A DNA stretch of 64,000 nucleotides from positions 93,398-157,397 of the forward strand of contig NZ_CH672416.1 in the NCBI RefSeq assembly GCF_000152905.1. Direction: 5' to 3'. Below are positions 29,503-40,300 of the stretch, one piece after another. The notes under the pieces were generated by a model. It did no database searches and was not told where the DNA came from. It saw only the letters and a program-made list of their open reading frames with translations. Position 1 is the stretch's first letter. Every line of letters starts with the position of its first letter. The DNA is from Nitrobacter sp. Nb-311A. Lineage in GTDB: Bacteria; Pseudomonadota; Alphaproteobacteria; Rhizobiales; Xanthobacteraceae. Made by a program: the position numbers and the translations under genes.

Positions 29503-31362
29503 TTACTTCGCCTGCTCCGACCACCAGATGTCAGGCGCCTTGACGCCGAGATATTTCGGCAGTTTCGGCGGATGGGCGAACACATCCCAATAAGCCAGCC
29601 GGTGCGCGTTCGAATACCATTGCGGCACCCAGTAACGGCCAGCGCGGATGACGCGATCCAGCGCGCGCGCCGCGAACACCAGCCTGGCGCGCGTGTCGGC
29701 GGCGATCACCTGCTCCATCAGCGAGTCGACAGCGGGATCAGAAATCCCGGCGAGGTTGTTCGATCCCTTGGTCTCTGCCGCCCGCGAGGAAAAGAACGGC
29801 CGTAGCGAGTCGCCCGGAACGGTCGAGAAACCGAAACGCTCGATCATCATGTCGAAATCAAAGTCGTCGCGCCGCGCCCGCGCCTGAACCGGGTCGACAA
29901 GCCGCAGCGTCGCCTCGATCCCGAGTGTCTGCAGATTCTTGATATAGGGCATATGATGAGCCTGAAAGGACGGCTCATCGAGCAGGAACTCGACGCGGAA
30001 GGGCTCGCCGTGCGGCGTCATCCGCTTCCCGGCCTCGATGTCAAAGCCCGCATCTTTGAGCAGCCGCGCGGCGCGGCGCAACAGCTTGCGGTCCTGCCCC
30101 GAGCCGTCGGACACCGGCGGCACGAACGGCATTCCGAACACCTCATCCGGAACCTTGCCGCGGAACGGCTCCAGCAGCGCCGCTTCCTCCGGCGACGGCA
30201 AGCCGCTCGCCATCAGGTCGGAGTTCTGGAACGGCGACACCGTCCGCACATAGGCGCCGTACATGATGGACTTGTTGGTCCATTCGAAATCGAAAGCGCA
30301 GCCGAGCGCCTCCCGCACACGCGGATCCCTGAACTTGTCGCGGCGGGTATTGATGAACCAGCCCTGCGCGCCCGACGGCGTCTCGTCCCGCAACTCTTCG
30401 CGCTTGACCCGGCCTTCGGTCAGCGCCGGGAAATCGTAACGGGTGTTCCAGATCCGCGACGTGAACTCTTCCCGGAACAGATAGCTCCGCCCGGTGAAGC
30501 CTTCAAAAGCCACATCGCGATCGCGGTAGAAATCGAATCGCACAGTATCGAAATTGTAACTGCCGCGGCAGACCGGAAGATCCGCGCCCCACCAATCCTT
30601 AACCCGATCGAATTCGATAAAACGATTCGCCTCGAACCGGCCGACCTTGTAGGGCCCGCTGCCGAGCGGCACATCGAGCGTCGATTCCTCGAACGGATGC
30701 GCGGTGTAGTAGGCTTGCGAAAAGATGGGCAGACCGGCGACGAACGGCGGCACATCGCGCCCGCGTTTCGGTGCAAATCTAACGACCAGAGTCGCGTCGC
30801 CGGTCGCTTCCGCGCTCACCATGTCGCGCATCTGCTGCGTGATCAACGGATGGCCTTTGGTCTTCAAAATCGTCAGAGAGAAGGCGGCATCGCGCGCGGT
30901 CAATTTTTGCCCGTCATGAAACCGCGCTTCCGGCCGCATCGTGAACTTGTAGGTCAATCCGTCCGCCGAGATACGCACCGACTTCGCGGCCATGCCATAC
31001 ATCGCATCCGGCTCGTCGCCGGCGCGCGCCATCAGCGACGTGAACGTCATCTCCATCCCTTGCGCGCCGTCCCCCTTCAGAATGAAGGCGTTCAGCGAGT
31101 TGAAGGTCTGAAACGATTGATTGAAGGCGCGACTCGACGGAATGGTCGAGAACAAACCGCCTTTCGGCGCGTCGGGATTGACGTAATCGAAGTGGTGAAA
31201 ATCCGCAGGGTATTTCAGGTCACCGAACGCCGACATGCCATGGGATTCGAGGCCGGATTCGGTTTCCGCGCCGTTCGCGGCAGTGGCGACATCCGGCCGC
31301 AACAATGCTGCGCCTGCCGCACCGATCCCGAGAGCGATCACCTGCCGGCGGCTGGGCTGCGT
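29503..31362 (-). CDS. Extracellular solute-binding protein, family 5 (YejA-like, second copy)
   Basis: Periplasmic binding protein for the Yej importer. The product has 619 residues with a twin-arginine-like signal (SRRQVIALGIGAAGAALL). SBP_bac_5 hallmarks include YVNPDAPKGGLFS, DGLTYKFTMRPEARFHDGQ and GSGPYKVGRFE. The ATG at 31362 has a perfect AGGAGG 9 bases upstream; a TTG at 31383 in frame is unlikely. It is a diverged tandem paralogue of the next gene. Confidence 0.93.
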   Translation of the reverse strand, partial: TQPSRRQVIALGIGAAGAALLRPDVATAANGAETESGLESHGMSAFGDLKYPADFHHFDYVNPDAPKGGLFSTIPSSRAFNQSFQTFNSLNAFILKGDGAQGMEMTFTSLMARAGDEPDAMYGMAAKSVRISADGLTYKFTMRPEARFHDGQKLTARDAAFSLTILKTKGHPLITQQMRDMVSAEATGDATLVVRFAPKRGRDVPPFVAGLPIFSQAYYTAHPFEESTLDVPLGSGPYKVGRFEANRFIEFDRVKDWWGADLPVCRGSYNFDTVRFDFYRDRDVAFEGFTGRSYLFREEFTSRIWNTRYDFPALTEGRVKREELRDETPSGAQGWFINTRRDKFRDPRVREALGCAFDFEWTNKSIMYGAYVRTVSPFQNSDLMASGLPSPEEAALLEPFRGKVPDEVFGMPFVPPVSDGSGQDRKLLRRAARLLKDAGFDIEAGKRMTPHGEPFRVEFLLDEPSFQAHHMPYIKNLQTLGIEATLRLVDPVQARARRDDFDFDMMIERFGFSTVPGDSLRPFFSSRAAETKGSNNLAGISDPAVDSLMEQVIAADTRARLVFAARALDRVIRAGRYWVPQWYSNAHRLAYWDVFAHPPKLPKYLGVKAPDIWWSEQAK

Positions 31363-31379
31363 CATCCGCGCGACCCTCC

Positions 31380-33284
31380 TCAAGATCGCTTACCGACCTT
31401 GGCCGCCTTGTCGGCGTCGTACCACCACAGCGCCGGAAAGGCGTCGAGACCGTACTTCGGCATCTCGGCCGGCCGGCCGAATCGATTCCAACGGGCGGTG
31501 CGATGGAACGGATAGGTGAATTGCGGCACCACATAGTGATTCCACAACAGCACCCGGTCGAGCGCTTTGGTTGCGGCGACCAGATCGGCGCGGTCTGTGG
31601 CGAAGATCACGCGCTCGATCAATTTGTCGATAGCAGGATTCTTGATGCCGACCACATTGCGCGAGCCCGGCATATCGGCTGCGTGCGAGCCCCAGTACTC
31701 CCGCTGTTCATTGCCGGGCGACAGCGATTCAATCCAGAGATTGACGACCACATCGAAGTCCCAGCTGCGCATCCGGTTCTCGTATTGCGTCGAATCGACG
31801 GTGCGGACGGTGACGGTGATGCCCATGCGCTCCAGCGACGGCTTGAAGAACAGCATGATGCGCTCAGCGCTCGGAGACTCCGACAGTAATTCCAGTTCGA
31901 ATGGCTTGCCGGTCTTGCCGTCCACCAGCTTATGGTCACGCACCTCATATCCCGCTTCCTTGAAGAGCTTCATGCCCTCGCGCAGGTTGTTGCGAACCGC
32001 TTCGGAATTGCCGCCGACCGGATTGCTGTAAGGCGTGGTGAACACTTCGGGCGGCACCTCAGTGCGAACGGTCTCGAGGATTTCCAACTCCTTGCCTTCG
32101 GGCAAGCCGCTTGATGCCAGTTCGGTGCCCTCGAAATAGCTACTGATGCGCTTGTACTGACCGTAGAACAATTGCTTGTTCATTTCCTCGAAATTGAACG
32201 CGAAGTTCAGCGCCCGCCGCACGCGAGGATCCCTGAACTTGTCGCGGCGGTTGTTAAGAGCGAACGCCTGCATCACGCCCGAATTGCGGTTGGGAAATTC
32301 CTCCAGAATGACGCGGCCGTCCTTCACCGCCGGAAAATCGTAAGCCGTGGCCCAGTTCTTGGCGCTGTTTTCCATGCGCCAGTCGACCTGATCGCCCTTG
32401 AAGGCTTCGAGCGCGACCGTACCGTCGCGGAAATATTCATAACGCAGTTCATCGAAGTTGTGTCGGCCGATGTTGATGTTGAGGTCTCGGCCCCAATAAT
32501 CCTTGACCCGCTCCAGCGTCACCGAGCGCGCCGCTTCAAAACTCTTGATCCTGTAGGGGCCGCTGCCGAGCGGCGGCTCCAGCGTGGTCGCGGAAATGTC
32601 CCGTTTGACGCCTGCATCATTGGTGCCTTCCCACCAGTGCTTCGGAAGCACTATCAACTGTCCGACGATTTGCGGCAGTTCGCGGTTGCCCGGCGCATCG
32701 AAGGTGAAGGTCACGTCCCGCTCGCCGGTCTTTTCGGCTTTCACAACGTGGCGGTAATAAGCTGCATAGAACGGACCATGCTTTTTCAGCGTGTTGAACG
32801 AGAAAATCACGTCATCCGGCGTCACCGGCTTGCCGTCATGCCACTTCGCCCCGGCGCGCAGCCGGTGAGTCACGAAAGAGAAATCATCAGGGTAACTAAT
32901 GAACTCTGCCAGCGCGCCGTACTCCGTCGCGACCTCGTCCAGCGACTGAAACGTCAGTGATTCATAGATCAGCCCGACTTCCGACGCGATCGAGCCCTTC
33001 ACGCCCGACACAACAAGGTTGAAATTGTCGAACGTGCCGCCCATCCCGATCTGCCGCGCCATGCCGCCCTTGGGCGCGTGTGGATTGACATAATCGAAAT
33101 GCTTGAAGCCTTCCGGATACTTCACCTCACCGAACAGCGAAAGCCCGTGCCGCCATTTGAGGCCAGCGGGTTTGACCTGCGCATGGGCCGTCCGAATCGA
33201 TGAAGCGCCGGTCAAGACTTGGATCGCCGGAGCGGCTGCGATCAGGGCACCGCCGTGAAGAAGACGTCGTCGTGTGAAGGCCAA
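31380..33284 (-). CDS. Extracellular solute-binding protein, family 5 (YejA-like, first copy)
   Basis: Periplasmic binding protein, 634 residues, first gene of the five-gene importer operon. A twin-arginine signal (FTRRRLLHGGALIAAAPA) is followed by SBP_bac_5 segments: FDYVNPHAPKGGMARQIG, AGAKWHDGKPVTPDDVIFSF and EPPLGSGPYRIKSFE. It shares motif order with its downstream neighbour but is clearly diverged, suggesting two ligand ranges feeding one permease. Confidence 0.93.
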   Translation of the reverse strand: MAFTRRRLLHGGALIAAAPAIQVLTGASSIRTAHAQVKPAGLKWRHGLSLFGEVKYPEGFKHFDYVNPHAPKGGMARQIGMGGTFDNFNLVVSGVKGSIASEVGLIYESLTFQSLDEVATEYGALAEFISYPDDFSFVTHRLRAGAKWHDGKPVTPDDVIFSFNTLKKHGPFYAAYYRHVVKAEKTGERDVTFTFDAPGNRELPQIVGQLIVLPKHWWEGTNDAGVKRDISATTLEPPLGSGPYRIKSFEAARSVTLERVKDYWGRDLNINIGRHNFDELRYEYFRDGTVALEAFKGDQVDWRMENSAKNWATAYDFPAVKDGRVILEEFPNRNSGVMQAFALNNRRDKFRDPRVRRALNFAFNFEEMNKQLFYGQYKRISSYFEGTELASSGLPEGKELEILETVRTEVPPEVFTTPYSNPVGGNSEAVRNNLREGMKLFKEAGYEVRDHKLVDGKTGKPFELELLSESPSAERIMLFFKPSLERMGITVTVRTVDSTQYENRMRSWDFDVVVNLWIESLSPGNEQREYWGSHAADMPGSRNVVGIKNPAIDKLIERVIFATDRADLVAATKALDRVLLWNHYVVPQFTYPFHRTARWNRFGRPAEMPKYGLDAFPALWWYDADKAAKVGKRS

Positions 33285-33596
33285 TGCGGGTATCCCTAGA
33301 GGTTATCAGGCGAGCGAGCGCATGATGCGCCAAAGTGCGATCGGCTGGCGATGATCACGCGCATTCTCAATCCTCGAGCGCAGTCGACCCAAGATCGCTG
33401 TTCGCGCTCTGGACCCAACTTGAAGCACTGTTTCGGCCGATTATGTCGGTTTTCGGGGATGATGCCACCCCACCTCTCGAACTTGTGCGGCGAACCCGCC
33501 GATTGAGTGTGGGCAACGGCGAGATGAGCGACTTTGAAAACTCTCACCAATGTTTGGCAACAGTAAACCAAGTGACTTGTGGCATCCGGCGGCAAC
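33285..33596. other. Gene-free interval upstream of the importer operon
   Basis: No supported gene is visible in this 312-bp interval. It should carry the promoter of the minus-strand importer operon, but I see no clear -35/-10 pair. It ends in a dispersed repeat adjoining cycM. Confidence 0.4.
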
Positions 33597-33680
33597 TATA
33601 GCGAGCGAAGCATGTCCTCGGCTTGACCCGAAAATGGATGACCCGCTCGCGTGAGAAAACGCGTCAGGATAACAATCTAG
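33597..33680 (+). repeat. Dispersed repeat, family 1, copy C (abuts the cycM stop)
   Basis: Reads GCGAGCGAAGCATGTCCTCG, then GCTTGACCCGAAAATGGATGA, CTCGCGTGAGAAAACGCGTC. It matches copies A and B. Its right end reaches the cycM stop codon (33677-33679), so the repeat appears to form the 3' boundary of that gene. Confidence 0.8.
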
Positions 33681-34231
33681 GGTTGGTCGGAATTCTTGCG
33701 CAGATAGGCAATGAGGTCGGCACGGTCGCTGTCCTTCGGAACGCCGGCAAACGACATCGCCGTGCCGGGGATATATTCCTTCGGATTGGTCAGGAACTTG
33801 TCCAGTTCATCGAGCGTCCAGGTGCCGCCCTTGGCCTTCATGGCAGCCGAGAAATTAAAGTCACGACCCTTGCCGCGAGGCTCGCCGACAATGCCATAGA
33901 GGTTGGGACCGACGCGGTTCGGGCCGCCCTTCTCAAGGGTATGGCAGGCGGCACACTTCTTGGCGACGACGGCGCCGTTCTCGGCCGAAGCGGCTTGCAG
34001 CCTCTTCACCAGCGATATCGCCGCCGCGACGTCGGCTTCCTTACTCGACGCCGCCGGCTTGTCATCCTTGTGAGCAGCGTCCTTATGAACCGCGTCCGCC
34101 TTTTCCTTGACCTCGATTTTATAGCCAGGCTTCGCAGGCACATGCGGCGCGAAGATCGCCCGGGCAACTAAATTCATGACCAGCAGCACGAGGCAGGTGC
34201 CGAGAACCGCGCCAAGAAATTTATTGATCAT
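33677..34231 (-). CDS. cycM: Membrane-anchored cytochrome c (CycM type)
   Basis: Carries electrons from the bc1 complex to cytochrome aa3 oxidase in the Bradyrhizobium model. The product has 184 residues, equal to B. japonicum CycM as I recall it. An uncleaved N-terminal anchor (about 6-27), a Lys/Asp/Ala-rich linker (about 40-75), then class I cytochrome c with CAACH (93-97), RVGPNLYGIVG and the Met ligand in GTAMSFAG. The ATG at 34231 is chosen because upstream in-frame codons (to 34354) lack a signal or anchor. It depends on the ccm genes at 2-5 kb for heme attachment. Confidence 0.94.
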   Translation of the reverse strand: MINKFLGAVLGTCLVLLVMNLVARAIFAPHVPAKPGYKIEVKEKADAVHKDAAHKDDKPAASSKEADVAAAISLVKRLQAASAENGAVVAKKCAACHTLEKGGPNRVGPNLYGIVGEPRGKGRDFNFSAAMKAKGGTWTLDELDKFLTNPKEYIPGTAMSFAGVPKDSDRADLIAYLRKNSDQP

Positions 34232-34406
34232 CGAGGGAGTCCATCTACGGCAAGGCTCCACGCTCGAAAGTCGACCGCACGGCCGGCTCAACGACCACGG
34301 ACCGGCCTCGCGGAGGCGGCAAATCGAGATAACGGTTTGCCGGCGTTCTGACAACCCGTATAAATGCCGCAGATTTTAAGAACTGCGTCAATTCTTTCCC
34401 CGACCG

Positions 34407-35174
34407 ATGACCGAAACCCGCACCCTCGTGCTGATACCCGCCCGCATGGCCGCGAGCCGACTTCCAGGCAAACCGTTGCTGGATATCGGCGGCCTGCCGA
34501 TGGTCGTCCATGTCATGCGGCGAGCCGAAGCCGCAGGCATCGGACGCGTCGCCGTCGCCACCGACACTCGCGACATCGCGGCCGCCGTGACGGCCCACGG
34601 CGGCGAGGCCGTCATGACGCGCGCCGATCATCCGTCCGGGTCCGACCGCGTTTTCGAGGCGCTGGGCAAACTCGATCCCGAAGGCGGCATCGATACAATC
34701 GTCAACCTTCAGGGCGACTTCCCTACGATAGGTCCCAGCACCATCCGCGACGTGTTGAAGCCGCTGGCCGATCCAGCGGTCGATATCGCAACGCTGGCCG
34801 CCGAAATCCATACCGAGGAAGAAGCCACCAACCCGAATGTGGTCAAGGCCATAGGGTCTCCGGTCGGCGCGCAGCGGCTGCGCGCGCTTTATTTCACGCG
34901 CGCCACCGCCCCCTATGGCGAGGGCCCGCGCTACCATCATGTCGGTCTTTACGCTTATCGCCGCGAGGCCTTGCAGCGCTTCGTCGCACTGCCGCCCTCG
35001 CCTCTCGAGCAGCAGGAACGGCTCGAACAGCTGCGGGCGCTGGAAGGCGGAATGCGGATCGACATCATGATCGTGGACGACGTGCCGCGGGGCGTCGATA
35101 CCGCGGCCGACCTCGAAACCGCCCGCCAGCTCATCGCCGATTCGGCCCCTGGCGAACATCCGGGGCGCTGGTAG
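34407..35174 (+). CDS. kdsB: 3-deoxy-manno-octulosonate cytidylyltransferase
   Basis: Activates KDO as CMP-KDO for the lipopolysaccharide inner core, in the cytoplasm. The product has 255 residues. The nucleotide-binding start is [18 protein letters not shown] (about 7-24). Other family motifs are [27 protein letters not shown] and [16 protein letters not shown]. It starts 175 bp from the divergent cycM start and lies 8 bp before pheA. Confidence 0.96.
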   Translation: MTETRTLVLIPARMAASRLPGKPLLDIGGLPMVVHVMRRAEAAGIGRVAVATDTRDIAAAVTAHGGEAVMTRADHPSGSDRVFEALGKLDPEGGIDTIVNLQGDFPTIGPSTIRDVLKPLADPAVDIATLAAEIHTEEEATNPNVVKAIGSPVGAQRLRALYFTRATAPYGEGPRYHHVGLYAYRREALQRFVALPPSPLEQQERLEQLRALEGGMRIDIMIVDDVPRGVDTAADLETARQLIADSAPGEHPGRW

Positions 35175-35182
35175 AACACCTG

Positions 35183-36043
35183 ATGACCAAGATCATGAAA
35201 ATCGTATTCCAGGGCGAGCCCGGCGCGAACTCCCATATCGCCATCGCCGAAGCCTATCCCGATGCCGAACCGTTGCCTTGCGCGACCTTCGAGGACGCGC
35301 TCGCCGCAATCGCGTCCGGCGAAGCCGACCTCGGCATGATCCCGATCGAGAATTCGGTAGCCGGCCGCGTCGCCGACATTCATCACCTGCTGCCGCAATC
35401 CGGGCTGTTCATCGTCGGCGAATACTTTCTGCCGGTCCGCCATCAACTGGTGGCGCCGCGCGGAGCGACGCTCGCGGGCATCAAGACCGTCGAAAGTCAC
35501 GTTCACGCGCTCGGACAATGCCGGCGGATCATCCGCAAGCTTGGTATCCGGCCGATCGTCTCAGGCGACACCGCCGGAGCCGCCCGTCTTGTCGCCGAAC
35601 GCGGCGACCCCAGCTGCGCGGCGATCGCTTCGCGTCTGGCCTCGCAAATCCATCATCTCGACATTCTTGCCGAGAACGTCGAGGACGAAGACCATAACAC
35701 CACGCGTTTCGTGGTGCTCGCGCGAGAGGCCAACTGGGCGCAGCAAGGATCCGGGCCGCTGGTCACCAGTTTCGTCTTCCGGGTGCGCAATCTGCCGGCC
35801 GCGCTCTATAAAGCGATGGGAGGCTTTGCCACCAACAGCGTCAACATGACCAAGCTCGAAAGTTATATGGTCGATGGCAATTTCTTCGCCACACAGTTCT
35901 ATGCGGATGTCGAGGGCCATCCGAACGATCGCGGCCTCGCATTTGCGCTGGAGGAGCTGAAGTTCTTTTCCAAGGAGCTTCGCATTATGGGCGTTTATCC
36001 GGCCCATCCGTTCCGCGCGACCTTTCGCGAACAGGCGGATTAA
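35183..36043 (+). CDS. pheA: Prephenate dehydratase
   Basis: Converts prephenate to phenylpyruvate for phenylalanine synthesis. The product has 286 residues: a catalytic PDT domain (about 5-185) with IPIENSVAGRV and the NTTRFVVL active-site motif, followed by an ACT regulatory domain (about 198-275, FRVRNLPAALYKAMGGFA, MTKLES). It lacks a chorismate mutase domain. An ATG 12 bases further in is an alternative start. Confidence 0.96.
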   Translation: MTKIMKIVFQGEPGANSHIAIAEAYPDAEPLPCATFEDALAAIASGEADLGMIPIENSVAGRVADIHHLLPQSGLFIVGEYFLPVRHQLVAPRGATLAGIKTVESHVHALGQCRRIIRKLGIRPIVSGDTAGAARLVAERGDPSCAAIASRLASQIHHLDILAENVEDEDHNTTRFVVLAREANWAQQGSGPLVTSFVFRVRNLPAALYKAMGGFATNSVNMTKLESYMVDGNFFATQFYADVEGHPNDRGLAFALEELKFFSKELRIMGVYPAHPFRATFREQAD

Positions 36044-36371
36044 CCAGGTTTTGGGCGCTTCGCCACTTTTTGAATTGGGCAGCATTCTACAATACTCACT
36101 GAATATGCACCATCCCAACGCCCGAGAATCTTATTTAATGAATGAATTCAATGCATGATCCGCTTTATGGCAACCCACTTTATGGCGCGCATGAGCATTA
36201 CTCCCCTATATTTTTAGAGATGATGGGCTACTTCCCAACCCAGGCGTGACCAATAATGGGCTACTTTGGTGGGAATGCCGTGCCGCGAATAGCGGGCCGC
36301 TTCCGGCGTTTGTCCGGCAGGACACCGTAACGCGGGCACGGCGAGACAGAAGCAGTGGAGTTTCACGAGCC
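36044..36371. other. A+T-richer gap between pheA and metF
   Basis: No gene is supported in this 328-bp gap. Base composition drops (for example GAGAATCTTATTTAATGAAT and CCCCTATATTTTTAGAG). There are short direct repeats: ATGGGCTACTT at 36223 and 36256, and CTTTATGGC twice near 36162-36182. I found no recognisable SAM-II or other methionine riboswitch. It may be foreign or relic sequence. Confidence 0.4.
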
Positions 36372-37286
36372 ATGACTGACGCTTTCGCTCCGGCTCATAA
36401 CGACCCTGGCGCGCGGAAAAGACCCACGATCTCGTTCGAATTCTTTCCGCCCAAGACCGAGGAGATGGAGCGCAGCCTGTGGAGCACCATTACCCGCCTC
36501 GCGCCTCTTGATCCGAGCTTTGTCTCCGTGACTTACGGCGCCGGCGGCTCGACCCGCGAGCGCACCCATTCCACCATCGCGCGCATCCTGTCGGAGACCC
36601 GGCTTCGTCCCGCGGCGCATCTTACCTGTGTCGGCGCGCCGCGCGGAGAGATCGATGAGATTGTCAGCCGCTATCGCGATATCGGCGTCCGTCATATCGT
36701 CGCGCTGCGCGGGGACCCACCGGGCGGCATCGGCACGGCCTATAGCACCCACCCCGAAGGCTATCGCAGTTCGACCGACCTCGTCGCCGGCATCAAGCGG
36801 CGGCATGGCGACATCGAGATTTCCGTCTCGGCCTATCCCGAGAAGCACCCCGAGAGTCCCGATATCGATACCGACATCGATATCCTCAAGGCCAAGGTCG
36901 ATGCCGGCGCGACTCGCGCCATCACCCAGGTCTTTTTCGACAACGACCTCTACCTTCGCTATCTCGATCGCGTCCGCGCGCGCGGCATCGAGATTCCGAT
37001 CGTGCCGGGCATCATGCCGATGCACAACTTCAAGCAGGCAAGAACCTTCGTGACCAGGGCGGGCACCACGGTTCCAGCCTGGCTCGCCGAGAAATTCGAC
37101 GGCCTCGATGAGGATCCGGAAACGCGCAAGCTGATCGCGGCCACGGTCGCGGCCGGTCAGGTCCAGAAGCTCGCCAAGCGCGGTGTCGATACGTTCCATT
37201 TCTACACCATGAACCGCGCCGACCTGGTGTTTGCGATTTGCCATCTGCTCGGCATCCGGCCCGATGCCGCCCGGAAGGCGGCGTGA
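36372..37286 (+). CDS. metF: Methylenetetrahydrofolate reductase
   Basis: FAD enzyme that reduces 5,10-methylene-THF to 5-methyl-THF, the methyl donor for MetH. The product has 304 residues. Hallmarks: [18 protein letters not shown] (about 21-38, with the catalytic Glu), [29 protein letters not shown] and [14 protein letters not shown]. The frame is open upstream to 36246, but the ATG at 36372 gives a family-normal start. metH follows at 61 bp. Confidence 0.95.
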   Translation: MTDAFAPAHNDPGARKRPTISFEFFPPKTEEMERSLWSTITRLAPLDPSFVSVTYGAGGSTRERTHSTIARILSETRLRPAAHLTCVGAPRGEIDEIVSRYRDIGVRHIVALRGDPPGGIGTAYSTHPEGYRSSTDLVAGIKRRHGDIEISVSAYPEKHPESPDIDTDIDILKAKVDAGATRAITQVFFDNDLYLRYLDRVRARGIEIPIVPGIMPMHNFKQARTFVTRAGTTVPAWLAEKFDGLDEDPETRKLIAATVAAGQVQKLAKRGVDTFHFYTMNRADLVFAICHLLGIRPDAARKAA

Positions 37287-37347
37287 TCTTAATCCTCCTC
37301 CCAAAGACACAGATGCCCGCGACAAGCGCGGGCGTGACGATCGCAGG

Positions 37348-40300
37348 ATGACACGCGTGACAAACAGCTCGAATCCCATCGCCGACAAGTTTCGCGCCCT
37401 CGCACGCGAGCGCATTCTGGTGCTCGACGGCGCCATGGGCACCATGATCCAGGATCGAGGGTTCGATGAAGCCGCGTTTCGCGGCGAGCGATTCAAGGAT
37501 TTTCACCGCGACGTGCGCGGCAACAACGACCTGCTCATCCTCACCCAGCCGCAAGCGATCGAGGACATTCACACGCAGTATCTGCGCGCCGGCGCCGACC
37601 TTGTCGCCACCAACACGTTTTCATCGACCTCGATCGCGCAGGCCGACTATGACATGGCGGATCTGGTCTACGACCTCAACCGCGAGGGCGCGAGGCTCGC
37701 GCGCTCGGCCGCGGAGAAAGTCAGCGCCGAGGACGGCAAGCCGCGCTTCGTTGTCGGCGCTATCGGCCCGACCAACCGCACCGCGTCGATCTCGCCGGAC
37801 GTCGCAAATCCCGGCTATCGGGCGGTCACCTTCGACGACCTGCGCAAGGCCTATGGCGAGCAGATCAACGGACTGCTCGACGGTGGCGCCGATCTGTTGC
37901 TGGTCGAAACCATCTTCGACACGCTGAACGCCAAGGCGGCGCTCTATGCCATCGCCGAAATCGGCGAGCAGCGCGGCATCGATATTCCGGTGATGATCTC
38001 GGGAACCATCACCGACAAGTCCGGCCGCCTGCTCTCGGGCCAGTTGCCCGAAGCGTTCTGGCACTCGGTGCGGCACGCGGGGCCGATCACCATCGGCTTC
38101 AACTGCGCGCTCGGCGCGGAAGACCTGCGCGCGCACGTCGCCGAGATCGGCCGCGTCGCCGATACCTTGGTGTGCGCCTATCCGAATGCGGGCCTTCCCA
38201 ACGAGTTCGGCCAGTACGACGAAAGCCCCGATTACATGGCGCGGCTGATCGGCGAGTTCGCGCAAACCGGCCTCGTCAACGTCGTCGGCGGCTGCTGCGG
38301 CACCACGCCGGATCATATCGCGGCCATCGCCGCCGCGGTCGCGCCGCACAAGCCGCGCGTCGTGCCGGTGATCGCGCCGCGGCTGCGGCTGTCGGGACTG
38401 GAGCCGTTCTCGCTGACCTCCGACATTCCCTTCGTCAATGTCGGCGAGCGCACCAACGTCACCGGCTCGGCCAGATTCCGCAACCTGATCAAGGCTGGCG
38501 ATTATGCCGCCGCCCTCGACGTGGCGCGCAACCAGGTCGAGAACGGCGCCCAGATCATCGACGTCAACATGGACGAGGGTCTGCTGGATTCGGAAGCGGC
38601 GATGGTCACCTTCCTCAACCTGATCGCGGCGGAGCCGGATATCGCCCGCGTGCCGGTGATGGTCGATTCCTCGAAATTCTCGGTGATCGAAGCCGGGCTG
38701 AAATGCCTGCAGGGCAAGCCGGTGGTGAACTCGATCTCGCTCAAGGAAGGCGAGGAGAAATTCCTGCACGAGGCGCGGATCGCCCGCCGCCACGGCGCGG
38801 CGGTCGTGGTGATGGCGTTCGACGAGACCGGTCAGGCCGATACCTGCCAGCGCAAGATGGAAATCTGCAAGCGCGCCTACGACATCCTCGTCGAACAGGT
38901 CGGCTTTCCTCCGGAAGACATCATCTTCGATCCCAACGTCTTCGCCATCGCGACGGGCCTGGAAGAGCACAACAACTACGGCGTCGACTTCATCGAGGCG
39001 ACGCGCTGGATCCGCCAGAATCTTCCTCACGCGCATATCTCGGGCGGCGTCTCCAACCTGTCGTTCTCGTTCCGCGGCAACGAGCCGGTGCGCGAGGCGA
39101 TGCACTCGGTGTTCCTCTATCACGCCATCAAGGCCGGCATGGACATGGGCATCGTCAATGCCGGGCAGATGGTCATCTATGACGACATCGATCCGGAGCT
39201 TCGGCAGGTTTGCGAGGATGTGGTCCTCAACCGCGATCCCGACGCAGGCGAACGGCTGCTCAATCTCGCGGAAAAATTCCGCGGGCAAGGCAGGCAGGCC
39301 AAGGAAGCCGATCTGTCCTGGCGCGAATGGCCGGTGGAGAAACGCTTAAGCCACGCGCTGGTCAACGGCATCACCGAATATATCGAGCAGGACACCGAGG
39401 AAGCGCGGCAAAGCGCCGATCGTCCGCTGTCGGTGATCGAAGGGCCGCTGATGGCCGGCATGAACGTGGTCGGCGACCTGTTCGGCGACGGCAAGATGTT
39501 CCTGCCGCAGGTGGTGAAGTCGGCGCGGGTGATGAAGCAGGCGGTCGCCTATCTGATGCCGTTCATGGAAGAGGAAAAGGCGCGCAATCAGGCCGCCGGC
39601 ATCGAGGGCGCGGGCAGCACCTCCGCCGGCAAGATCCTGCTCGCCACCGTCAAGGGCGACGTCCACGATATCGGCAAGAACATCGTCGGCATCGTGCTCC
39701 AGTGCAACAACTACGAGGTGATCGATCTCGGCGTGATGGTGCCGGCCGCCAAGATCATCGAGACGGCGAAGGCCGAGAAGGCCGATATCGTCGGTCTCTC
39801 CGGCCTGATCACGCCGTCGCTGGACGAGATGGGCTATTTCGCGGCGGAGCTTGAGCGTCAGGGCCTCAACCTGCCGCTCCTGATCGGCGGCGCGACCACC
39901 AGCCGCGTCCATACCGCCGTGAAGATCGATCCCAACTATCGCAACGGTCCGGTGATCCATGTCAACGACGCCAGCCGCGCCGTCGGCGTCGTCGCCTCGC
40001 TGATGTCGCCGGAGCGGCGCGAGGCTTACGCGGCCGGCGTGCGCGCCGAATACGCCAAGATTTCCGCGGCGCATTTCCGCGCCCAGCAGGACAAGAAACG
40101 GCTGCCGCTCGCGACGGCGCGCGCCAATGCCGTGCCGATCGACTGGAGCAGCTACCGTCCGGTCAAGCCTACATTCCTCGGAACCAAAGCCTTCACGGAC
40201 TATCCGCTGGAGGAACTGGTGGAGGTGATCGACTGGACCCCGTTCTTCCAGGTGTGGGAGCTGGCGGGGCGCTTTCCGGCGATCCTCGACGACAAGGTGG

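Noticed and set aside
29953-31515. 520-codon open frame antisense to the solute-binding protein
   Set aside because: Shadow of the binding-protein frame, no recognisable domain or ribosome site.
36044-36371. Possible SAM riboswitch upstream of metF
   Set aside because: I looked for SAM-II and SAM-I type conserved cores and saw none; the region is A+T-rich with short direct repeats only.
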